From an uncultured Porphyromonadaceae bacterium (GTDB lineage Bacteria; Bacteroidota; Bacteroidia; Bacteroidales; Muribaculaceae), in the NCBI GenBank assembly GCA_947166165.1, contig CAMVDK010000173.1:1-6863 (forward strand): DNA of 6,863 bases. Reading direction: 5' to 3'. Positions 1 to 5,124 of this stretch are shown piece by piece. The translations under genes and the position numbers were made by a program. The notes beneath the pieces are model-generated. The model did not search any database and had not been told where the DNA came from. It saw only the letters and a program-made list of their open reading frames with translations. The first letter of the stretch is position 1. Every line of letters begins with the position of its first letter.

Positions 1-580
1 GTTCTTTGAAGTAGTTGGCCAGGTCGTCGACGAGCGCCTGTTTCTTGAACGGCTGCAGCTCGTCGTTCAGGTCGCCACCCTTGAGGCATAGCAGCCCGTT
101 GGGCAGCGCGTTGTGGCTCTCGCGCGCGATGAGCCGCCTGACCAGGGGCACCATTTGCGGCAGCGGCATCACGGCTCGGCTGACCACAAAGTCGAATTGC
201 CCTTTCACCTCCTTCACATCGCCGTGCTGGATGGTGACGTTGCCGAGTCCGGCTTGCCGGGCCACGTCGTCGGCCACTTTGAGTTTCTTGAGCGTGCGGT
301 CCACGAGGTGGAACGTCGCCTGCGGGAAGTAGACGGCCAGCGGGATGGCCGGGAAGCCGCCGCCGGTGCCCAGGTCTAGCACCCGCGTGCCCGGGGTGAA
401 GCGCACAAACTTGGCCAGGCTGAGCGAGTGCACGATGTGGTTCACCTCGAGGTTGTCGATGTCCTTGCGCGAGATGACGTTGATTTTGGCGTTCCACTCG
501 GGGTAGAGTCGCAGCAGTGTGGCCATCTGCTCCTGCTGGTGGCTGTCGAGTTCGGGGAAATAGTGCTGGATGACTTGCAT
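1..580 (-). CDS. rsmG: 16S rRNA (guanine527-N7)-methyltransferase RsmG, 3' end cut by window
   Basis: RsmG transfers a methyl group from SAM to N7 of G527 in 16S rRNA of the small subunit, in the cytoplasm. I translated 193 residues from the ATG at 580-578; no stop is reached before base 1. The family is usually about 205-210 residues, so only some 15 residues are missing. Seen in order: an N-terminal helical part with WNAKINVISRKD (residues 29-40), the SAM-binding loop VLDLGTGGGFPAIPLA (67-82), the acidic strand end LVDRTLKKLKV (92-102), SRAV (134-137) and LKGGD (166-170), all at their usual family positions. The start is supported by the family N-terminus (MQVIQHYFPEL) and lies 3 nt after the stop of the lipoprotein gene, so the two are very likely cotranscribed and perhaps translationally coupled. 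No frameshift or missing motif is seen in the visible part. Identification is firm. Confidence 0.95.
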   Translation of the reverse strand, partial: MQVIQHYFPELDSHQQEQMATLLRLYPEWNAKINVISRKDIDNLEVNHIVHSLSLAKFVRFTPGTRVLDLGTGGGFPAIPLAVYFPQATFHLVDRTLKKLKVADDVARQAGLGNVTIQHGDVKEVKGQFDFVVSRAVMPLPQMVPLVRRLIARESHNALPNGLLCLKGGDLNDELQPFKKQALVDDLANYFKE

Positions 581-583
581 GGG

Positions 584-1438
584 TCAATAGAGGCGTTCGA
601 GCACCGAGCCGTCGCAAGCCAGCGGCGACAGGGCCTCGTAGGTGAGTGTGATGCGGGGCTCGCCCACGGCGTTCACAGCCAGCTCGTTGGGCTGGAACGA
701 CCAGGTGACGCCCTGCGGCTCGAAGCAGAAGTTGCGTGTGGCCGTCAGGTTGTCGACGTTGAAGTAGCCCAGCTCGTTGAGCTGCTCGGTGTTCTGCACG
801 TTGTTCTGCTCGAGCAGCCGTTGCCGCAGCAGCTTGGTGACCTCGGCTACGGCATCGTCGCGCACAAGGTCGCGCAGCTCGACGAGGGCCATTCGCTTGA
901 GGTCGAAGGTGCTGTAGCGGTGGGTGACCGAGGTCACGGTGCTGTCCTTCTTCACCACGTCGATGCGGCACAGGGTGAGCAGCCCGTTGCGGTTGTAGCA
1001 CACCTGGATGCTGCTGCTGGTGTGGTAGGTGGTCACGGGCAGCGCCTCCTCGTCGGCATAGTCGGCATAGTCGGCCTGGGCGGGCGTGGTGAAGTCGTAC
1101 TGGTGCAGGCTGCTGGCCACGCACTGCTGCATGGCATCGGCCAGCGTGAGCGAATCGGGGGCCTCGAGCACGCTGGTAGAATAGAGTTGCTGCAGCTTGG
1201 CCAGCGAGGCCTGGTCGGCATAGGCGGTGGGGTAGTTGAACGTGGCCTCGGCATAGATGGTGCACACGTCGCCGTTCGCTTTTTTGAACGAGGTGGTGTC
1301 GGCCAGCTTGATGACGGCAGTGGCCACGGTGTCGGCCGCGGCTCCCTCGCCAGTAGTCGGCTGGCTGCTGCATGAATACGTCAACACGCTGATTGCCAAT
1401 ACGCTGATGACCAGCAATGGGATCGAGATATGCTTCAT
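584..1438 (-). CDS. DUF3298 (RsiV-like C-terminal) domain lipoprotein
   Basis: A 284-residue predicted lipoprotein of unknown function. Residues 1-22 form a hydrophobic signal peptide ending TYS|C, with Cys23 as the likely lipidated residue; the -3 position is Thr rather than Leu, so the lipobox is slightly atypical. No run of acidic residues follows Cys23, so the known Bacteroidota surface-export signal is not apparent. The middle (about 55-165) is a mixed alpha/beta stretch with several cysteines and an ADYADYADEE repeat at 122-131. The C-terminal part (about 175-270) fits DUF3298, the domain also found at the C-terminus of the anti-sigma factor RsiV: TFDLKRMALVELRDL near 177-191, then NFCFEPQGVTWSFQPNELAVNAVGEP near 236-261 and a closing LTYEALSPLA (265-274). 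RsiV binds lysozyme, but I see no transmembrane or anti-sigma part here, so that role should not be carried over. It sits 112 nt downstream of the HAD gene and 3 nt upstream of rsmG. Confidence 0.75.
   Translation of the reverse strand: MKHISIPLLVISVLAISVLTYSCSSQPTTGEGAAADTVATAVIKLADTTSFKKANGDVCTIYAEATFNYPTAYADQASLAKLQQLYSTSVLEAPDSLTLADAMQQCVASSLHQYDFTTPAQADYADYADEEALPVTTYHTSSSIQVCYNRNGLLTLCRIDVVKKDSTVTSVTHRYSTFDLKRMALVELRDLVRDDAVAEVTKLLRQRLLEQNNVQNTEQLNELGYFNVDNLTATRNFCFEPQGVTWSFQPNELAVNAVGEPRITLTYEALSPLACDGSVLERLY
1052..1075. repeat. 9-nt tandem repeat inside the lipoprotein gene
   Basis: The 9-nt unit GTCGGCATA occurs twice in a row and is followed by a partial third copy (GTCGGC). On the coding (minus) strand it encodes the ADYADYADEE segment. 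The unit is a multiple of three, so gain or loss of copies would keep the reading frame. It is short and may be chance duplication by replication slippage. Confidence 0.6.
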
Positions 1439-1462
1439 CGACGATGGGTGTTTGAAATCAGG

Positions 1463-1484
1463 GTGTAAAGTTACACTTTTTTTT
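1463..1484. promoter_or_regulatory. Palindrome upstream of the lipoprotein gene, possible operator or promoter element
   Basis: A perfect 14-nt palindrome (GTGTAA-AG-TTACAC, 1463-1476) is followed on the plus strand by eight Ts (1477-1484). It lies 25-38 nt upstream of the lipoprotein start on the minus strand, where TAACTTTA (1473-1466) resembles the Bacteroidota -7 box TAnnTTTG with one mismatch. I find no TTG at the proper -33 distance. It could be an operator overlapping a weak promoter. Read on the plus strand it could be a small terminator, but no plus-strand gene ends nearby, so that is less likely. Confidence 0.3.
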
Positions 1485-1550
1485 GCAATCGGGGCGAATC
1501 TGGGGCAGGCATTTTTCGAATATTCCCCCTATTATAATTAGGTGAGGCGG

Positions 1551-2303
1551 TCAAGTGGCTTGCCGGCCCGGCTTGCCTTGCAGCAAGAGGGTGGCCTGGC
1601 TCAGGTGGACGATTTCGGCATCGGCTGTGCCAGGCATGGCCGGGCGCTGCTTGGCGTTGAAGTAGATGGTGCGCCATCCGGCGTTGTGCGCCCCGGCGAT
1701 GTCGGTGTCGGGGTCGTCGCCAATCATGACGGCGCTGCCGGTGGTGGCTCCTGTGACGGCCAGCGCGTGGTCGAAGATGCCGCGTTGCGGCTTGGTGATG
1801 CCGCAGTCGTCGCTGAGCACCAGGCTGTCGACGAGGTGGCCGATGCCTGCGCTGGCCAGCTTGCGCTGCTGCACACCGGCGAAACCGTTGCTGAGCACAT
1901 GCACGCCGTAGCCGTGGCGGTGCAGGTGCTCGAGCAGCTCGCGTGCGCCGGGCACCAGGGCCGGCAGCGTGGCCAGGTGGGTGAGGTAGCACTCGTTCAT
2001 GGCTGCCCCCAGGGCGGTGGCGTGGGCCGTGCAGCCCGACTGCACGAGCGCGTGGCGGAAGCGCTCGGCGAGCAGGAAGTCGCGCGTCACGAGCCCGTGG
2101 TGGTAGGCGTGCCATAGCTCGGCGTTGCGCGTCTCGTAGGTGGTGGCAAACTGGTTGTAGTCCGGCTGCCAGCGGGCAATGCCGAAGTGGTCGTAGGTGT
2201 GGCGAAGCGCCAAGCGGCTGTTGGCGCCGAAGTCCCACAGCGTGTCGTCGAGGTCGACAAACACCGTCGTCACGCCCTCGAAGGTGGAATCATCGCTTTT
2301 CAT
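1551..2303 (-). CDS. yjjG: HAD-superfamily phosphatase, YjjG family (pyrimidine nucleotidase-like)
   Basis: A 250-residue cytoplasmic HAD hydrolase. Family members such as E. coli YjjG (about 225 residues) dephosphorylate nucleoside monophosphates, including non-canonical pyrimidine nucleotides, and are thought to clean the nucleotide pool. All four HAD motifs are present: motif I VDLDDTLWDF (16-25) with nucleophile Asp17 and acid/base Asp19; motif II VLSNGF (136-141); motif III Lys171 in GITKPQRGIFDHAL; motif IV VMIGDDPDTDIAGA (192-205). The cap region after motif I contains LWHAYHHGLVTRDFLLAERF, and NGFAGVQQRKL follows motif II; both match the YjjG layout closely. The N-terminal extension of about ten residues is somewhat long, but no internal in-frame ATG precedes motif I. 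It is the first gene of the minus-strand group. Family assignment is strong; the exact substrate is inferred. Confidence 0.85.
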   Translation of the reverse strand: MKSDDSTFEGVTTVFVDLDDTLWDFGANSRLALRHTYDHFGIARWQPDYNQFATTYETRNAELWHAYHHGLVTRDFLLAERFRHALVQSGCTAHATALGAAMNECYLTHLATLPALVPGARELLEHLHRHGYGVHVLSNGFAGVQQRKLASAGIGHLVDSLVLSDDCGITKPQRGIFDHALAVTGATTGSAVMIGDDPDTDIAGAHNAGWRTIYFNAKQRPAMPGTADAEIVHLSQATLLLQGKPGRQAT

Positions 2304-2307
2304 GCGG

Positions 2308-2315
2308 CAAATTTA
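2308..2315 (-). promoter_or_regulatory. TAnnTTTG box abutting the HAD start codon
   Basis: On the minus strand TAAATTTG (2315 to 2308) matches the Bacteroidota -7 consensus TAnnTTTG exactly and ends 4 nt before the ATG at 2303. If used, transcription would begin at or next to the start codon, giving a nearly leaderless mRNA. No TTTG is found at the expected -33 spacing, so this may be chance. Confidence 0.25.
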
Positions 2316-2551
2316 GGCAAAAATCCCGATTCGCAGGCCAGCCGGGCCAGAGAAATCGAATATTCCATCAGCGAAACGCTGCCGCGCTGGAAGTGAAGCC
2401 GGCCTCGCATTGCTTCGGCATCCCCCTTTGCGGTGGCTTTGGCTACCGAAAAATCGGGCAATATGCTCTCGACAAGGGTAGGCAAGGCCAAATTTTCTAA
2501 AAAAAACGGCAAAAATTGCTGAATGATAGCACTTAATTGAAAAATTATTGC

Positions 2552-2559
2552 GATATTTG
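2552..2559 (+). promoter_or_regulatory. Candidate -7 box of the HU promoter
   Basis: GATATTTG matches TAnnTTTG in all but the first base and sits in the AT-rich part of the divergent region, about 145 nt upstream of the HU start. No convincing -33 TTTG lies 17-20 nt upstream. If used, it would give a leader of roughly 135-140 nt that includes the hairpin at 2578-2592. Confidence 0.3.
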
Positions 2560-2577
2560 CACCGCATTTTTCGAAGG

Positions 2578-2599
2578 GGCTTGTCACAAGCCGTTTTTT
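2578..2599 (+). terminator. Terminator-like hairpin in the probable HU leader
   Basis: GGCTTG (2578-2583) and CAAGCC (2587-2592) form a perfect 6-bp stem with a TCA loop, followed directly by GTTTTTT (2593-2599), the form of an intrinsic terminator on the plus strand. No plus-strand gene ends upstream within the window, so it either stops stray transcription or acts as an attenuator of HU. Its 3' arm (AGCCGTT, 2589-2595) is also perfectly complementary to AACGGCT at 2633-2639, which would give a competing structure. Confidence 0.5.
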
Positions 2600-2703
2600 A
2601 TGGGCTGCTGCGGCAGTGCAAAGCGGCTGTGGAACGGCTCTTCGGACAATGTGCATTTACATGAAAATCAAATTATTATCAAAAAATTAGATATTAACAC
2701 AAA

Positions 2704-3003
2704 ATGACAAAAGCAGACATCGTTAGCGAAATCGCTAAGCAAACTGGAGTTGACAAAGCATCCGTGCTGGTGACCATCGAGAAGTTCATGGAAACGGTGA
2801 AGGACTCGTTAGCCAACGGCGAGAACGTCTATCTGCGCGGATTTGGCAGTTTCATCATCAAGACGCGTTCCGAGAAGACGGCGCGCAACATTTCCAAGAA
2901 CACAACCATCATCATCCCCAAGCACAAGATACCGGCTTTCAAGCCCGCCAAGGTCTTCATGGCCCAGGTCAAGAACGAGGACGAGGCCAAAGCCGAGAAT
3001 TGA
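2704..3003 (+). CDS. HU-family nucleoid DNA-binding protein
   Basis: A 99-residue small basic protein of the HU/IHF family, which bends and compacts DNA as a dimer. Residues 1-45 form the helical dimerisation part (MTKADIVSEIAKQTGVDKAS, with a second helix about 19-37). The signature VYLRGFGSF (42-50) is followed by the DNA-binding arm from about 52 to 76 and the closing IPAFKPAKVF (76-85). The C-terminal tail after 88 is acidic (NEDEAKAEN). The usual HU length is 90-100, so it is complete. At the arm tip the typical RNP, whose proline intercalates into DNA, is replaced by RNISKN (61-66). The ATG follows an A-rich leader without a Shine-Dalgarno sequence, normal for this phylum. The small basic protein gene follows after 71 nt, so cotranscription is plausible. 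I cannot tell which HU paralogue this is. Confidence 0.93.
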   Translation: MTKADIVSEIAKQTGVDKASVLVTIEKFMETVKDSLANGENVYLRGFGSFIIKTRSEKTARNISKNTTIIIPKHKIPAFKPAKVFMAQVKNEDEAKAEN

Positions 3004-3074
3004 TGCGCTAGTCGCACCCAAGCGTGACGGCGAACAGAGATAACACATTTACTAACACTTAACACCTAAGCAAC

Positions 3075-3167
3075 ATGCCAAGCGGAAAAAAACGTAAAGG
3101 CCACAAGATGGCAACGCACAAGCGCAAAAAAAGACTTAGAAAGAATCGTCATAAAAACAAAAAATAA
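3075..3167 (+). CDS. 30-residue basic protein, COX24/AURKAIP1 (bS22/mS38-like) family
   Basis: A very short gene: ATG at 3075, TAA at 3165-3167, encoding 30 residues, of which 19 are Lys, Arg or His (MPSGKKRKGHKMATHKRKKR at 1-20, then LRKNRHKNKK). The KM-x-x-HKRKKR-x-RK pattern is that of the COX24/AURKAIP1 C-terminal domain. In mitochondria this is ribosomal protein mS38, and in mycobacteria the related bS22 sits in the small subunit. By analogy this is probably a small-subunit ribosomal protein that binds rRNA. That is inference from composition and motif; a ribosome-bound location is not shown by the sequence. The leader (ACTAACACTTAACACCTAAG, then CAAC) is A/C-rich without a Shine-Dalgarno sequence. 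It lies between HU and the RNase G gene. Genes this short are easily omitted from annotation. Confidence 0.85.
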   Translation: MPSGKKRKGHKMATHKRKKRLRKNRHKNKK

Positions 3168-3196
3168 TTGATTCTTTCATCGATTATGTCATACTG

Positions 3197-3245
3197 AGAA
3201 CAAACTCATCTGACGTAGCCGCGCTGCAGCATATGAGTTTGTTCT
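3197..3245 (+). promoter_or_regulatory. Perfect 13-bp inverted repeat between the small basic protein and rng
   Basis: AGAACAAACTCAT (3197-3209) is exactly complementary to ATGAGTTTGTTCT (3233-3245), with a 23-nt loop that contains the palindrome GCTGCAGC (3223-3230). The right arm is T-rich and is followed by TTGTGTGT rather than a clean T run. It could be a terminator for the HU group, or a leader hairpin of rng that affects stability or processing of the mRNA. The sequence alone does not decide. Confidence 0.6.
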
Positions 3246-3265
3246 TTGTGTGTAATGAGCCCCCG

Positions 3266-3290
3266 GCCGCCGGCGCCAGCGCTTGGCGGC
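3266..3290 (+). repeat. GC-rich inverted repeat in the rng leader
   Basis: GCCGCC (3266-3271) is complementary to GGCGGC (3285-3290) around a 13-nt segment that itself holds the palindromes GGCGCC and AGCGCT. It lies about 50 nt upstream of the rng start, downstream of the 13-bp hairpin. With that hairpin it makes most of the 170-nt gap strongly foldable. No T tract follows, so it is not a standard terminator. Confidence 0.4.
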
Positions 3291-3337
3291 ACGGACAGCA
3301 ACCATTGATTATGTGATCAACAACCACACCTTCTGAG

Positions 3338-4975
3338 ATGAGAAGTGACTTAGTAGTCGATGTGACGCCCACCACCATCAACACCGCCCTCACCGAGGAC
3401 GGCCGATTGGTGTCGCTGCAACGAGAGTCGCGCGACGCCTCCTATGCCGTGGGCAACCTCTATCTTGCCAAGGTGAAGAAGCTCATGCCAGGACTCAACG
3501 CCGCGTTTGTCAACGTGGGGTACTCCAAAGACGCATTCCTTCATTACCTTGATTTAGGCTCACAGTTCAACTCCTACGCTCAATTCATCAAGTCGGTGCG
3601 CGACAGCAAAGGCAAGAAGCCCGCAAGCATTTCCCGGCTGCAGCTCCAGCCCGACATCAGCAAGCACGGCGCCATTGCCGACGTGCTCGAACAGGGACAG
3701 GAACTCATCGTGCAGGTGGCCAAAGAGCCCATCTCCACCAAAGGCCCGCGGCTCACCACCGAAATCAGTTTCACCGGGCGATTCCTGGTGCTCACACCGT
3801 TCAACGACAAAATCTCGGTGTCGCAGAAAATCAAGGACCACGCCGAGAAACGGCGCCTGCGGGCACTCATCGAGAGCATCAAGCCCAAGAACTTTGGCGT
3901 GATCATCCGCACTTCGGCCGAGAACAAGCGGGCCGCCGAGCTCAACGCCGAGCTCAAAGTGCTGCTCAAGAGCTGGGACGACGCCATTGCCAAGCTGCAG
4001 TATTCCACCCCGCCGTCGCTCCTCTACGAAGAGGAGAGCCGAGCAGTGGGCGAGATTCGCGACATCTTCAACCCCGACTTCGAAAGCATCACCGTCAACG
4101 ATGCCGATGTCTTTGAGCAAATTCACAACTATGTGAGCCTGATTGCACCCGAGAGGGCCGACATCGTCAAACTTTACACCGACGATGCACCCATCTTCGA
4201 CAAGTTCAGCATCACACGTCAAATCAAGACTTCGTTCGGAAAAACCGTCTCGTTCCGCTCCGGAGCCTACATCATCATCGAAAGCACCGAGGCCCTGCAC
4301 GTGATCGACGTCAACTCTGGCAACCGCTCGAAAGCGTCGACCGACCAGGAGAGCAACGCCTTGAACGTCAACCTGCTCGCCGCCGAAGAAATCGCACGTC
4401 AGTTCCGCCTGCGCGACATGGGCGGCATCATCGTCATCGATTTCATCGACATGGCAAAGGCCGAGCACCGGCAGCAGCTCTACCAGCACATGAAGGAGCT
4501 GATGTCGAAGGACCGCGCACGCCACAACATCCTGCCACTGAGCAAATTCGGACTCATGCAGATCACGCGCCAGCGCGTCAGACCCGCACTCGACATCACC
4601 ACCGAGGAGACCTGCCCGTCGTGCGGTGGCAAAGGCGTGGTGCAACCCTCGCTGCTGTTCACCGACAAGTTGAAAGATAAAATCGACTATCTCATCAACT
4701 CGTTGGGAACCACCAACTTCATCATGTATGTGCATCCATTTGTCGATGCCTATCTCAAGAAAGGCCTCATCAGCGAATACTTCCGCTGGAGGCGCGAGTT
4801 CGGCCGCCGGTTCACCATCAAGCCCGACCAGACGCTCAACTACCTGGAGTACCGCGTCATCGACAAAGACCACAACGAGATCGACCTCAAAGAGGAGAAA
4901 GACACCAGCTCCAGCACCGCGAGCAAGAAAGAACACCGCTCGCGAAGCCGCAGCAAGAACAACGACGACGAGTGA
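3338..4975 (+). CDS. rng: RNase E/G family endoribonuclease (RNase G type)
   Basis: A 545-residue single-strand-specific endoribonuclease. In other bacteria RNase G matures the 5' end of 16S rRNA and cleaves mRNAs in the cytoplasm. An S1-type RNA-binding domain begins near residue 36 (YAVGNLYLAKVKKLMPGLNA) and ends near 145, with an insertion at about 77-113. The 5'-sensor region includes PRLTTEISFTGRFLVLTP (137-154). The DNase I-like catalytic part has both metal-binding motifs: VIDVNSG with Asp324 and Asn326, and GGIIVIDFIDM with Asp368. The two-cysteine zinc-link CPSCGGKG is at 426-433. The protein then ends with a small domain and a charged tail (KEHRSRSRSKNNDDE, 531-545). It lacks the long scaffold of E. 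coli RNase E, so the RNase G name fits. The start is the first ATG and matches the family N-terminus (SDLVVDVTPTTINTAL). It lies 170 nt after the small basic protein gene and is followed by a strong terminator hairpin. Confidence 0.95.
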   Translation: MRSDLVVDVTPTTINTALTEDGRLVSLQRESRDASYAVGNLYLAKVKKLMPGLNAAFVNVGYSKDAFLHYLDLGSQFNSYAQFIKSVRDSKGKKPASISRLQLQPDISKHGAIADVLEQGQELIVQVAKEPISTKGPRLTTEISFTGRFLVLTPFNDKISVSQKIKDHAEKRRLRALIESIKPKNFGVIIRTSAENKRAAELNAELKVLLKSWDDAIAKLQYSTPPSLLYEEESRAVGEIRDIFNPDFESITVNDADVFEQIHNYVSLIAPERADIVKLYTDDAPIFDKFSITRQIKTSFGKTVSFRSGAYIIIESTEALHVIDVNSGNRSKASTDQESNALNVNLLAAEEIARQFRLRDMGGIIVIDFIDMAKAEHRQQLYQHMKELMSKDRARHNILPLSKFGLMQITRQRVRPALDITTEETCPSCGGKGVVQPSLLFTDKLKDKIDYLINSLGTTNFIMYVHPFVDAYLKKGLISEYFRWRREFGRRFTIKPDQTLNYLEYRVIDKDHNEIDLKEEKDTSSSTASKKEHRSRSRSKNNDDE

Positions 4976-5015
4976 AACACGCTGAGCTTGCAACCGAAGC
5001 TCAACCAAAGTGACC

Positions 5016-5069
5016 GCGGTCCACAAGACCGGCGTGGCCCAGCCCATGACCGCCTTGTGGACCGCTTTT
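5016..5069 (+). terminator. Perfect 12-bp hairpin with T run after rng
   Basis: GCGGTCCACAAG (5016-5027) is exactly complementary to CTTGTGGACCGC (5054-5065), followed by TTTT (5066-5069), 40 nt after the rng stop. The loop is long (26 nt) and the T run short, but the GC-rich stem and the position suggest a rho-independent terminator. The left arm overlaps the palindrome GACCGCGGTC (5012-5021). Confidence 0.75.
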
Positions 5070-5124
5070 CAATGGCGCGGCGACTCTGGATGACCGAGTC
5101 AAACGCCTTCATCGCGCTTTGCGT

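Larger units (their letters stand above)
2304..2703. other. Divergent intergenic region between the HAD and HU genes
   Basis: Four hundred bases without a gene I can support, separating the minus-strand group from the plus-strand HU group. The first half is GC-rich. The stretch around 2485-2575 is AT-rich with A and T runs, as expected of a promoter region. From about 2576 to 2640 there are several short complementary segments, treated separately. The last 40 bases before HU are again A/T-rich with no Shine-Dalgarno sequence. A minus-strand open frame crosses most of the region but has no recognisable protein features. Confidence 0.7.

Noticed and set aside
428..1375. Long plus-strand open frame opposite the lipoprotein gene
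   Set aside because: It is antisense to a frame with signal peptide, lipobox and DUF3298 pattern; GC-rich codon bias often opens the opposite strand.
1516..2366. Shared 11-mer TCGAATATTCC on both sides of the HAD gene (1516-1526 and 2356-2366)
   Set aside because: A few 11-nt matches are expected by chance in a window of this size, and the flanking bases do not match.
2300..2656. Minus-strand open frame of 118 codons whose stop overlaps the HAD start as ATGA
   Set aside because: The overlap looks like translational coupling, but the frame runs through the AT-rich promoter region of HU, has no recognisable domain, and its composition shifts abruptly along its length. It is better explained as intergenic sequence.
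3560..5047. Long minus-strand open frame opposite rng
   Set aside because: It is antisense to a complete RNase G gene with all catalytic motifs and has no protein-family features of its own.
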